This document shows, one piece after another, positions 5,841-12,259 of a stretch of 12,259 bases of DNA. Numbering within the stretch: the stretch's first letter is position 1; each line of letters opens with the position of its first letter. Source of the DNA: Actinomycetota bacterium (GTDB lineage Bacteria > Actinomycetota > Actinomycetes > Nanopelagicales > Nanopelagicaceae); the NCBI GenBank assembly GCA_010028225.1, contig RGOY01000023.1:1-12259 (forward strand), given 5' to 3'. A program made the translations under genes and the position numbers. Under the pieces are notes generated by a model. That model was given only the letters and a program-made list of their open reading frames with translations, did no database searches and was not told the DNA's origin.

Positions 5841-6875
5841 ATGGCAACCATCTATCACGACGAGGATGCAGACCTTTCCATCATCCAAGGGAAGAAGGTC
5901 GCAGTAATCGGTTATGGCTCGCAAGGTCATGCCCACTCACTCAACCTTCGTGACTCAGGAGTTGATGTTCGAGTTGGTCTTGCTGATGGATCGAAGTCGA
6001 AGGCAAAGGCGGAGGAAGAGGGTCTTCGAGTGCTCTCCGTTGCCGATGCTGTCAAGGAAGCAGATGTCGTGATGCTCCTTGCGCCAGACCATAAGCAACG
6101 ATTGATTTATAAAGAGTCAATCGAGCCGAATCTCAAGCCAGGGTCTGCACTCTTCTTCGGCCACGGTTTCAATATCCGCTTCGGTTACATCAAACCACCT
6201 GCAAATATCGATGTCTGCATGGTTGCGCCGAAGGGACCCGGACACTTAGTCCGACGCGAATATGTTGCTGGAAGAGGAGTTCCAGACCTCGTCGCCGTTG
6301 AGCAGGATGCAACCGGTAACGCGTGGCCATTGACTCTTTCTTATGCAAAAGCGATGGGCGGACTTCGCGCTGGTGCAATTCTCACAACCTTCACCGAAGA
6401 GACAGAGACCGATCTTTTCGGCGAACAATCCGTACTTTGTGGCGGCGCATCACAACTCGTTATGTACGGCTATGAAACGCTGATCGAGGCTGGGTATCAA
6501 CCAGAGGTTGCATATTTTGAATGCCTCCACGAACTCAAACTCATCGTCGATCTGATGTACGAAGGTGGAATCGCAAAACAGCGATGGTCAGTCTCTGACA
6601 CTGCTGAATATGGTGACTATGTCTCAGGGCCTCGTGTCATTGATCCTCGCGTCAAAGAGAATATGAAAGCGGTTCTTGCCGATGTGCAAAGCGGTGCATT
6701 CGCAGCTCGCTTCATCCAAGATCAAGATTCAGGTGCCCCAGAATTCAAGGCGCTTCGTGCAAAAGGTGAACAGCACCAGATTGAGCAAGTTGGCCGTCAG
6801 ATGCGAAGCATGATGTCCTGGGTTAAGGCCAACCAAAAAGAGGATTACAAGGAGGGCACCGCTTCTCGTGAGTAA
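5841..6875 (+). CDS. ilvC: Ketol-acid reductoisomerase (NADP-type, class I)
   Basis: IlvC performs the Mg-dependent alkyl migration and NADPH reduction of acetolactate or acetohydroxybutyrate to the dihydroxy acids used by IlvD. With the ATG at 5841 it has 344 residues, the short bacterial class I length. Visible features are the Rossmann motif GYGSQGH (24-30), cofactor loop GLADGSKS (46-53), FGHGFNI with catalytic H108, VAPKGPG with K131, the metal-ligand pair in ETDLFGEQ (D191, E195) and ECLHELKLIVDLMYEGG (E227, E231). The start was chosen because AAGGAG at 5829-5834 lies six bases upstream and MATIYHDEDADLSIIQGK is the normal family N-terminus. The frame stays open back to a TTG at 5760, which would add 27 highly charged residues. 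Its last eight bases overlap serA. Loop residues (serines 51 and 53) suit NADPH, though cofactor choice is not proven by sequence. Confidence 0.97.
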   Translation: MATIYHDEDADLSIIQGKKVAVIGYGSQGHAHSLNLRDSGVDVRVGLADGSKSKAKAEEEGLRVLSVADAVKEADVVMLLAPDHKQRLIYKESIEPNLKPGSALFFGHGFNIRFGYIKPPANIDVCMVAPKGPGHLVRREYVAGRGVPDLVAVEQDATGNAWPLTLSYAKAMGGLRAGAILTTFTEETETDLFGEQSVLCGGASQLVMYGYETLIEAGYQPEVAYFECLHELKLIVDLMYEGGIAKQRWSVSDTAEYGDYVSGPRVIDPRVKENMKAVLADVQSGAFAARFIQDQDSGAPEFKALRAKGEQHQIEQVGRQMRSMMSWVKANQKEDYKEGTASRE

Positions 6876-8460
6876 ACCTGTCGTACTTATCGCTGAGGAG
6901 TTGAGCCCGGCCACGATGTCGGCACTAGGTCCCGATTTCGAGATCCGTCATTGCGATGGAGCTAATCGAGATGAACTCCTCTCATCCCTTCGTGCTGGTG
7001 TTGATGCTGTGTTGATTCGATCCGCCACGAAGATGGATGCAGAGGCAATCTCTGCGGCGAAAGGTCTCAAGGTAATCGCTCGCGCAGGTGTTGGCCTTGA
7101 TAATGTCGAAATTCCAGCGGCAACAACCGCTGGCGTCATGGTGGTCAATGCCCCGACATCAAACATCGTCTCTGCTGCAGAACTTGCGATCGCACTGCTT
7201 CTTGCATCGGCACGTAATGTCTCGCCAGCACACGCTGCACTTCGCGGCGGCAAGTGGGCCAGATCCAAATACACCGGAGCAGAACTATTTGAAAAGAAAC
7301 TTGGCGTCGTTGGCTTTGGTCGTATCGGACAACTTGTAGCGCAACGAATGGCTGCTTTTGGAATGGAAATCTTGGCTTTCGATCCCTATCTTCAGCCAGC
7401 TCGCGCCGCTCAACTCAACGCACGACTCGTTTCACTTGATGAGCTTCTTGCCACGAGTGATTTCATCACGATCCATCTTCCCAAGACGAAAGAAACTGCA
7501 AATCTCATCAATGATGAAGCGCTTCGAAAGGTAAAGCCGACGGTTCGCATTATCAACGCTGCTCGTGGGGGAGTACTTGATGAGAAGGCGCTCTACGACG
7601 CGATCGTTGATGGCCGGGTCGCAGGAGCAGGGCTTGATGTCTTTGCCACCGAGCCATGCACTGATTCGCCTCTTTTCTCACTTGATCAAGTTGTCGCTAC
7701 GCCTCATCTCGGCGCTTCTACCGATGAGGCTCAAGAGCGTGCCGGAATCGCCGTTGCACTCTCGGTTCGAAAGGCCCTTGCTGGCGAACTCGTTCCTGAT
7801 GCAGTCAATGTCAAAGGTGGTGCGATCGATGAAGAAATCAGACCATCTCTTCCACTTGTAGAGAAGTTAGCGCAGGTCGCGACAGCACTCGCCGATGAAC
7901 TTCCCGTCTCTATCGACGTCAAAGTTCTTGGCGATATCTCGGTTCATGATTGTTCAGTTCTCGCCACTTCGGCGCTCAAAGGCGCACTCACTGCCACCGG
8001 CGCTGAAGATGTCACTTATGTCAATGCCCCTGGACTTGCTTCAGAGCGAGGCCTCACCTCATCCGTCGCTACGGATCGAGAAAGCCCCGAATATCGTTCG
8101 ATGATCTCACTTCATGCTGCATTCAGTAGCGGTGAATCAATCACAGTCAATGGAACTCTTATGGGAATCAAGCTGACTGAGAAGATCATCGCAATCGATG
8201 AGTTCGACCTAGACCTTGCTCCCACCGATCATCTGCTCTTCCTTCGCTACGAAGATCGCCCTGGTGTCGTTGGAGCAGTTGGAAACACACTTGGAAAAGC
8301 TGGGATCAATATCGCCGGTATGCAAGTTGCCCGGGATAAGAAAGGTGGCGAGGCCTTGATGGCGATCACCGTCGACTCAGCGATACCAACTGACCTCGTC
8401 GAACTAGTGCGAAAAGAAACTGGATCGCACTTAGCGAGAACTGCGACCCTGGTGAACTAG
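6868..8460 (+). CDS. serA: D-3-phosphoglycerate dehydrogenase, long form with ACT domain
   Basis: SerA oxidises 3-phosphoglycerate to 3-phosphohydroxypyruvate with NAD, the first step of the phosphorylated serine pathway. Its 530 residues show the actinobacterial long architecture: substrate domain, NAD-binding Rossmann domain with GFGRIG (149-154) and the NAD-selecting D172, return to the substrate domain, an intervening ASB domain (about 318-450), and a C-terminal ACT domain (about 455-530, DRPGVVGAVGNTLGKAGINIAGM). The catalytic triad R233 (NAARGG), E262 (TEPC) and H280 (TPHLGAS) is complete. Serine feedback through ACT/ASB is expected from the family. The GTG start at 6868 overlaps the end of ilvC by eight bases, with a strong AAGGAGGG at 6849-6856 inside ilvC. 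Its TAG abuts the leuB ATG. Location in a BCAA operon ties serine supply to BCAA control and is a conserved actinobacterial arrangement. Confidence 0.97.
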   Translation: MSKPVVLIAEELSPATMSALGPDFEIRHCDGANRDELLSSLRAGVDAVLIRSATKMDAEAISAAKGLKVIARAGVGLDNVEIPAATTAGVMVVNAPTSNIVSAAELAIALLLASARNVSPAHAALRGGKWARSKYTGAELFEKKLGVVGFGRIGQLVAQRMAAFGMEILAFDPYLQPARAAQLNARLVSLDELLATSDFITIHLPKTKETANLINDEALRKVKPTVRIINAARGGVLDEKALYDAIVDGRVAGAGLDVFATEPCTDSPLFSLDQVVATPHLGASTDEAQERAGIAVALSVRKALAGELVPDAVNVKGGAIDEEIRPSLPLVEKLAQVATALADELPVSIDVKVLGDISVHDCSVLATSALKGALTATGAEDVTYVNAPGLASERGLTSSVATDRESPEYRSMISLHAAFSSGESITVNGTLMGIKLTEKIIAIDEFDLDLAPTDHLLFLRYEDRPGVVGAVGNTLGKAGINIAGMQVARDKKGGEALMAITVDSAIPTDLVELVRKETGSHLARTATLVN

Positions 8461-9516
8461 ATGAGCACTCGAACCGTAAATCTTGCAGTCATCGCTGGCG
8501 ATGGAATTGGACCTGAAGTCGTTGCTGAAGGAATAAAGATCCTTGATGCTGTCGGTGCTTCGCATGGTGTGAATTTCGCGAAGAAAGAGTATGAACTCGG
8601 CGCTCGCCTCTGGCATAAGAGTGGTGAGACTTTGCCGGATTCGACTCTTGCCGAGTTGGCAAAATCTGATGTGATTTTGCTCGGTGCAGTCGGCGATCCT
8701 TCAGTGCCAAGCGGAATCCTCGAGCGAGGGCTCTTACTCAAACTTCGCTTCTCTTTTGATCACTACATCAACCTTCGACCAGCAAGGCTTCTGCCTGGAG
8801 TGAAGTCACCACTTGCCACGAAAGAGAAAATCGATTTCATCGTCGTGCGTGAAGGAACAGAGGGTCCTTATGTAGGCGCTGGTGGAGTACTTGCTGAGGG
8901 AACAGCAAATGAAATCGCCACGGAGGAGAGCCTTAATACCCGCCGTGGCGCAGAACGAGTGATCCGCTACGCCTTCGACAAGGCGATGACGAGAGAGCGA
9001 AAGAAAGTAACGCTTGTTCATAAGAACAATGTCCTTACTAAAGCTGGATCGCTCTGGACTCGAACTTTCAATGAAGTGGCGAAGGAATACCCGAAAGTTG
9101 CTACCGATTACCTCCATGTAGATGCCGCATCAATGTTCTTTGTCACCAACCCTGAACGCTTTGATGTCGTCGTCACTGACAATCTATTTGGAGATATCTT
9201 GACGGATATTGCTGCAGCGATTTGTGGTGGAATCGGCCTCGCAGCATCAGGCAATATCAATCCCACCGGTGCATTTCCATCGATGTTTGAACCCGTGCAT
9301 GGCTCTGCGCCAGATATCGCAGGAAAAGGGATAGCAGATCCAACCGCGACGATCCTCTCTGTCGCGATGCTCTTGGATCACTTGGGTTTAAGCACTGCCG
9401 CACGTGAGGTTGAACATGCTGTGGCGCAAGACCTTGTCGAGCGCGGCGATAGAAAACGCTCGACGAGTGAGGTCGGAGATTCCATTCTTAATCGGATTAC
9501 GAGCGCGAAGGGTTAA
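8461..9516 (+). CDS. leuB: 3-isopropylmalate dehydrogenase
   Basis: LeuB oxidatively decarboxylates 3-isopropylmalate in leucine synthesis. In organisms using citramalate it also converts erythro-3-methylmalate to 2-oxobutyrate, and the neighbouring cimA makes that second role likely here. It has 351 residues. The beta-decarboxylating dehydrogenase features are IAGDGIGPEV at the N-terminus, substrate arginines in LKLRFSFDHYINLRP (R96, R106), catalytic Y137 (EGPYVG) and K188 (VHKNNV), metal-binding aspartates D221, D245 and D249, and the NAD-type segment HGSAPDIAGKGIADP with D285. The GDPSVPSGILERGLLLKLRF stretch replaces the GGPKW-type motif of proteobacterial and Thermus enzymes and resembles actinobacterial LeuB. 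The ATG start touches the serA stop, so translation is probably coupled. leuA, leuC and leuD are absent from the window, and LeuCD must be supplied from elsewhere for either pathway to run. Confidence 0.97.
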   Translation: MSTRTVNLAVIAGDGIGPEVVAEGIKILDAVGASHGVNFAKKEYELGARLWHKSGETLPDSTLAELAKSDVILLGAVGDPSVPSGILERGLLLKLRFSFDHYINLRPARLLPGVKSPLATKEKIDFIVVREGTEGPYVGAGGVLAEGTANEIATEESLNTRRGAERVIRYAFDKAMTRERKKVTLVHKNNVLTKAGSLWTRTFNEVAKEYPKVATDYLHVDAASMFFVTNPERFDVVVTDNLFGDILTDIAAAICGGIGLAASGNINPTGAFPSMFEPVHGSAPDIAGKGIADPTATILSVAMLLDHLGLSTAAREVEHAVAQDLVERGDRKRSTSEVGDSILNRITSAKG

Positions 9517-9520
9517 TGAG

Positions 9521-10606
9521 ATGAAACTCAACATCACGCCATCCCCTCACCCGACTGATCTCAATGTTCGAATGGAGCGAGTAGCAGACCCTGGCTTTGG
9601 CCGTTATTTCACTGACCATATGGTGATCGCAAAGTGGAGCGCAAAAGAGGGTTGGAGCGATGGTGAGCTTCATGCCTATGGCCCACTCTCACTAGACCCC
9701 GCAACGCTCGTCTTTCATTATGCACAAGAAATCTTTGAGGGAATGAAGGCTTATCGCTGGAGCGATGGATCGGTCGCTCTCTTTCGCCCCTTTGAAAATG
9801 CAAAGCGTTTCAATCGCGGCGCGCTTCGCATGGCTCTCCCTGAAATCCCCGAGGATTTCTTCGTTGAGTCCGTGAAGAAATTAGTTTCCATCGATAAAGA
9901 GTGGGTACCTGGAAAACCTGGTGAGTCGCTCTACATCCGCCCATTCATGTTCGCCTCCGAGGTAGCAATCGGAGTGAGACCATCAAATGAAGCTATCTAT
10001 TGCCTCATCGCAACCCCCGTGGGCGCATACTTTGACCCGACAAGGCCAGTCACAGTCTGGATTTCAACTGATTACATTCGCGCCGCTCCCGGTGGAACAG
10101 GGGAAGTGAAGTGCGGCGGTAACTACGCGGCCTCTCTCATGGCACAGAAAGCAGCAGCTGCACAAGGTTGCGAACAGGTTGTCTGGCTGGATGCCATTGA
10201 AAAGAAATGGGTTGAGGAGATGGGCGGAATGAATCTCTGTTTCGTCAAAGGTAAAGGAGATGGCGCAACGATTTTTACTCCGAAACTGACAGGCACTCTT
10301 CTTCCTGGAATCACACGGGATTCACTTCTCACTGTTGCTCGCGATCTCGGGTACAAAGTTGAAGAGGGGATGATTTCAGTCGATCAGTGGCGAGAAGGTG
10401 TGGCCTCAGGTGAGATATCTGAAGTCTTTGCGTGTGGCACTGCTGCCGTTATCTCTATCGTCGGCGGAGTAAAGAGCGCGCATGGTAACTGGACACATGG
10501 TGATGGAAAGAGTGCGCCGATAGCGATGCGACTTCGAGAGCACCTCCTTGGTATCCAACATGGAAAAGTTGAAGATAAACATGGCTGGGTCGTCAAGGTC
10601 GGATAA
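9521..10606 (+). CDS. ilvE: Branched-chain amino acid aminotransferase
   Basis: This PLP fold-type IV enzyme carries out the last step for Val, Ile and Leu, moving the amino group from glutamate to the 2-oxo acids. It has 361 residues with the ATG at 9521. Visible features are FHYAQEIFEGMKAYRW (substrate and phosphate side), the Schiff-base lysine K197 in GGTGEVKCGGNYAAS, EEMGGMN with the glutamate that contacts the PLP ring nitrogen, and LLPGITRDS plus FACGTAAVISIV near the C-terminus for phosphate binding. The length and motifs match the eukaryote-like group common in actinobacteria rather than the roughly 310-residue E. coli type. The start is set by AAGGG at 9508-9512, eight bases upstream, four bases after the leuB stop. 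The frame runs open back to 9404 inside leuB, but that extension is leuB read in another frame and is not family sequence. Confidence 0.96.
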   Translation: MKLNITPSPHPTDLNVRMERVADPGFGRYFTDHMVIAKWSAKEGWSDGELHAYGPLSLDPATLVFHYAQEIFEGMKAYRWSDGSVALFRPFENAKRFNRGALRMALPEIPEDFFVESVKKLVSIDKEWVPGKPGESLYIRPFMFASEVAIGVRPSNEAIYCLIATPVGAYFDPTRPVTVWISTDYIRAAPGGTGEVKCGGNYAASLMAQKAAAAQGCEQVVWLDAIEKKWVEEMGGMNLCFVKGKGDGATIFTPKLTGTLLPGITRDSLLTVARDLGYKVEEGMISVDQWREGVASGEISEVFACGTAAVISIVGGVKSAHGNWTHGDGKSAPIAMRLREHLLGIQHGKVEDKHGWVVKVG

Positions 10607-10622
10607 TCAGAAACGAAACGCG

Positions 10623-12215
10623 ATGAGTAAACCTTCAGATAATTTTCACATCTACGACACCACCCTTCGCGATGGTGCCCAGCAAGAGGGTTTGAATCTC
10701 TCGGTCCATGACAAACTGACGATTGCAAAACATCTCGATGATCTCGGTGTTGGATTTATCGAAGGCGGTTGGCCTGGGGCAAATCCTCGAGATACGGAAT
10801 TCTTCAAACGTGCAGCGAAGGAAATCACTTTCAATCACGCGACTATCGTTGCTTTTGGCGCAACAAGAAGGGCTGGAGTGAGAGCAGCAGATGATGCTCT
10901 TCTTCAAGCGCTTCGTGATTCGCAGGCCCCGGTTGTCACCTTGGTAGCTAAATCTCATGATCGACATGTCGAACTTGCACTGAAGACTGATCTTAAAGAA
11001 AACCTCGCAATGATTCGCGACTCCATCAAATTCCTCATCGAAGGGGGACAGCGCGTCTTTCTTGATGCTGAACACTTCTTTGATGGCTATCGCGATAATC
11101 GCAAGTACGCACTCGAGGTGGTTCGAACTGCAGCTGACGCGGGTGCCGACGTGATTGCACTCTGTGACACCAATGGCGGGATGCTTCCTGATCAGATTTC
11201 TGAGATCACCCACGAAATTCTCTCTTCAACTTCTGCTCGGCTAGGTATTCATTGCCATAACGACACTGGGTGCGCTGTCGCAAACTCACTCGCTGCCGTA
11301 TCTGCAGGAGCTACTCATGTTCAGGGAACTCTCAATGGTTATGGTGAGAGAACTGGAAACGCTGACTTGGTCTCTATCATCGCGAACTTACAGCTCAAGA
11401 AGAAACAACAAGTCCTGCCCGAAGGGAAACTTGAAGAGGCTTTCCGTATCTCGCATGCGGTCGCTGAAGTCACGAACGTTGCCCCTTCAGCGCGTCAACC
11501 CTATGTCGGCATCTCTGCCTTCGCCCATAAGGCAGGCCTTCATGCAAGTGCGATCAAAGTCGACCCTTCGCTCTACCAACATGAGGATCCGTCATCCGTG
11601 GGTAACGACATGAGGATGCTCGTTTCAGATATGGCAGGTCGCGCCTCGGTAGAACTTAAATCGCAAGAACTTGGAGTGGAGATCGGCTCAAATAAAGAAG
11701 CAGTCTCAAGAGTTGTCGAACGAGTCAAAGAACTAGAGCAACGCGGCTATACCTTCGAAGCAGCGGATGCTTCTTTCGAATTACTTCTTCGAGAAGAGAT
11801 TGATGGCCAGAGAGCAAAATTCTTCACGATTAAGAGTTGGGAGACGGTGGTTGATAAGAATGAGGCTGGTGAAGTCTCCTCTCGTGCCTCTATCACCATC
11901 CTTGCCCGAGGGAGAACTCTTGAAGCAACAGGAAACGGAAACGGCCCCGTCAACGCTCTTGATAATGCTTTGCGCTCAGGATTAGAGCAGATATATCCAG
12001 AACTCAAACGGCTAGAGCTCACTGACTACAAAGTGAGAATCCTCGAAGGTAATGCAGGAACAGATGCAGTTACTCGTGTTCTGATTGAGACAAGCAATGG
12101 CGAGAGCGAATGGAGCACCGTTGGAGTTCACGAAAATGTGATCATGGCTTCAGCGATGGCGCTTGAAGAAGCCCTTACTTATGGTCTTCTTGGGATGGGA
12201 ACAAAGCCGGAGTAA
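10623..12215 (+). CDS. cimA: (R)-citramalate synthase
   Basis: CimA condenses pyruvate and acetyl-CoA to (R)-citramalate, the entry to threonine-independent isoleucine synthesis. It has 530 residues from ATG 10623. The DRE-TIM barrel is seen in YDTTLRDGAQQEGLNLS (R16, metal ligand D17) and IHCHNDTGCAVANS (metal ligands H210, H212), with GTLNGYGERTGNADL (235-249) and SAFAHKAGLHASA next. A C-terminal LeuA-dimer-type regulatory domain covers about 400-525. The start IYDTTLRDGAQQEG and the total length favour the citramalate synthase subfamily over 2-isopropylmalate synthase, whose N-terminus and substrate-pocket motifs differ. Homocitrate synthase is a less likely alternative. The start lies 16 bases after the ilvE stop with only a weak purine stretch (GAAACG). 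An upstream in-frame ATG at 10548 would overlap ilvE and add 25 non-family residues. The neighbouring leuB fits the pathway. Feedback by isoleucine is expected from the domain but is not shown here. Confidence 0.92.
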   Translation: MSKPSDNFHIYDTTLRDGAQQEGLNLSVHDKLTIAKHLDDLGVGFIEGGWPGANPRDTEFFKRAAKEITFNHATIVAFGATRRAGVRAADDALLQALRDSQAPVVTLVAKSHDRHVELALKTDLKENLAMIRDSIKFLIEGGQRVFLDAEHFFDGYRDNRKYALEVVRTAADAGADVIALCDTNGGMLPDQISEITHEILSSTSARLGIHCHNDTGCAVANSLAAVSAGATHVQGTLNGYGERTGNADLVSIIANLQLKKKQQVLPEGKLEEAFRISHAVAEVTNVAPSARQPYVGISAFAHKAGLHASAIKVDPSLYQHEDPSSVGNDMRMLVSDMAGRASVELKSQELGVEIGSNKEAVSRVVERVKELEQRGYTFEAADASFELLLREEIDGQRAKFFTIKSWETVVDKNEAGEVSSRASITILARGRTLEATGNGNGPVNALDNALRSGLEQIYPELKRLELTDYKVRILEGNAGTDAVTRVLIETSNGESEWSTVGVHENVIMASAMALEEALTYGLLGMGTKPE

Positions 12216-12224
12216 CCTAAAGCA

Positions 12225-12259
12225 ATGCCCGGGGAACTTGTAGATCAATATCGCGAGCA
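12225..12259 (+). CDS. Possible start of another gene, cut by the window edge
   Basis: An ATG nine bases after the cimA stop opens a frame (MPGELVDQYRE) that remains open to the last base. There is no clear ribosome binding site before it and eleven codons are too few to name a product. It may be the next gene of the operon or a chance frame. Confidence 0.25.
   Translation, partial: MPGELVDQYRE

Noticed and set aside
9404..9520. Upstream extension of ilvE to an ATG at 9404
   Set aside because: It would overlap leuB by more than 110 bases. ATG 9521 has a ribosome binding site and gives the normal family N-terminus.
10548..10622. Upstream cimA starts at 10548, 10560 or 10581
   Set aside because: They lie inside the end of ilvE and add residues not typical of the family. 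ATG 10623 sits just before the conserved YDTTLRDG motif. The weak ribosome binding site leaves a little doubt.
10635..11213. Minus-strand open frame of 192 codons opposite cimA
   Set aside because: It lies antisense to the catalytic barrel of cimA, shows no family motif, and gene direction in the window is uniformly plus.
1..12259. A wholly new multi-gene system
   Set aside because: Every full-length gene belongs to a well-known amino acid or translation family with intact catalytic residues. Novelty here is limited to regulation and the ilvN-ilvC spacer.

Overview
The window is a branched-chain amino acid (BCAA) biosynthesis locus with every gene on the + strand. Base composition is close to 50% GC by eye. 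Gene order is gatB (5'-truncated), ilvD, a 309-base regulatory gap, then ilvB-ilvN-ilvC-serA-leuB-ilvE-cimA, with about 44 bases after the last stop. The order gatB/ilvD/ilvBNC/serA/leuB/ilvE/cimA, the LeuB subtype (GDPSVPSGILERGLLLKLRF segment), the long SerA with ASB and ACT domains, and the use of GTG and TTG starts all point to an actinobacterium. The moderate GC would suit a streamlined aquatic lineage such as the Nanopelagicales, but that placement is an inference and cannot be settled from this sequence.

Region by region: 3-1424 is most of GatB, a subunit of the tRNA amidotransferase. ilvD (1464-3146) follows after 39 bases with no convincing promoter of its own. The gap at 3147-3455 holds two TTCCCGAA repeats, a perfect 16-bp palindrome (3203-3218), a candidate promoter, a 30-codon leader peptide packed with Val and Ile codons (3259-3351), a hairpin that spans the leader stop codon (3341-3370), and a textbook intrinsic terminator (3371-3398). 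Together these form a translation-coupled transcription attenuator in front of ilvB. From ilvB (TTG start at 3456) to cimA (stop at 12215) the genes abut, overlap or lie within 16 bases of each other. The one exception is the 84-base ilvN-ilvC spacer, which carries a 15-bp tandem repeat.

How the genes work together: IlvBN makes acetolactate or acetohydroxybutyrate, IlvC reduces and isomerises it, IlvD dehydrates the diol and IlvE transaminates the 2-oxo acid to Val, Ile or Leu. CimA condenses pyruvate with acetyl-CoA to citramalate. LeuB, together with LeuCD that is not in this window, would turn citramalate into 2-oxobutyrate, giving isoleucine without threonine deaminase. LeuB also serves leucine synthesis. 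SerA, the first enzyme of serine synthesis, sits mid-operon and so probably comes under the same Val/Ile attenuation.

I found no mobile element, CRISPR array, tRNA, defence gene or evident new multi-gene system. The observations most worth a second look are the complete attenuator with an explicit alternative-pairing model, and the in-frame, stop-free, repeat-encoded linker between the ilvN stop codon and ilvC.
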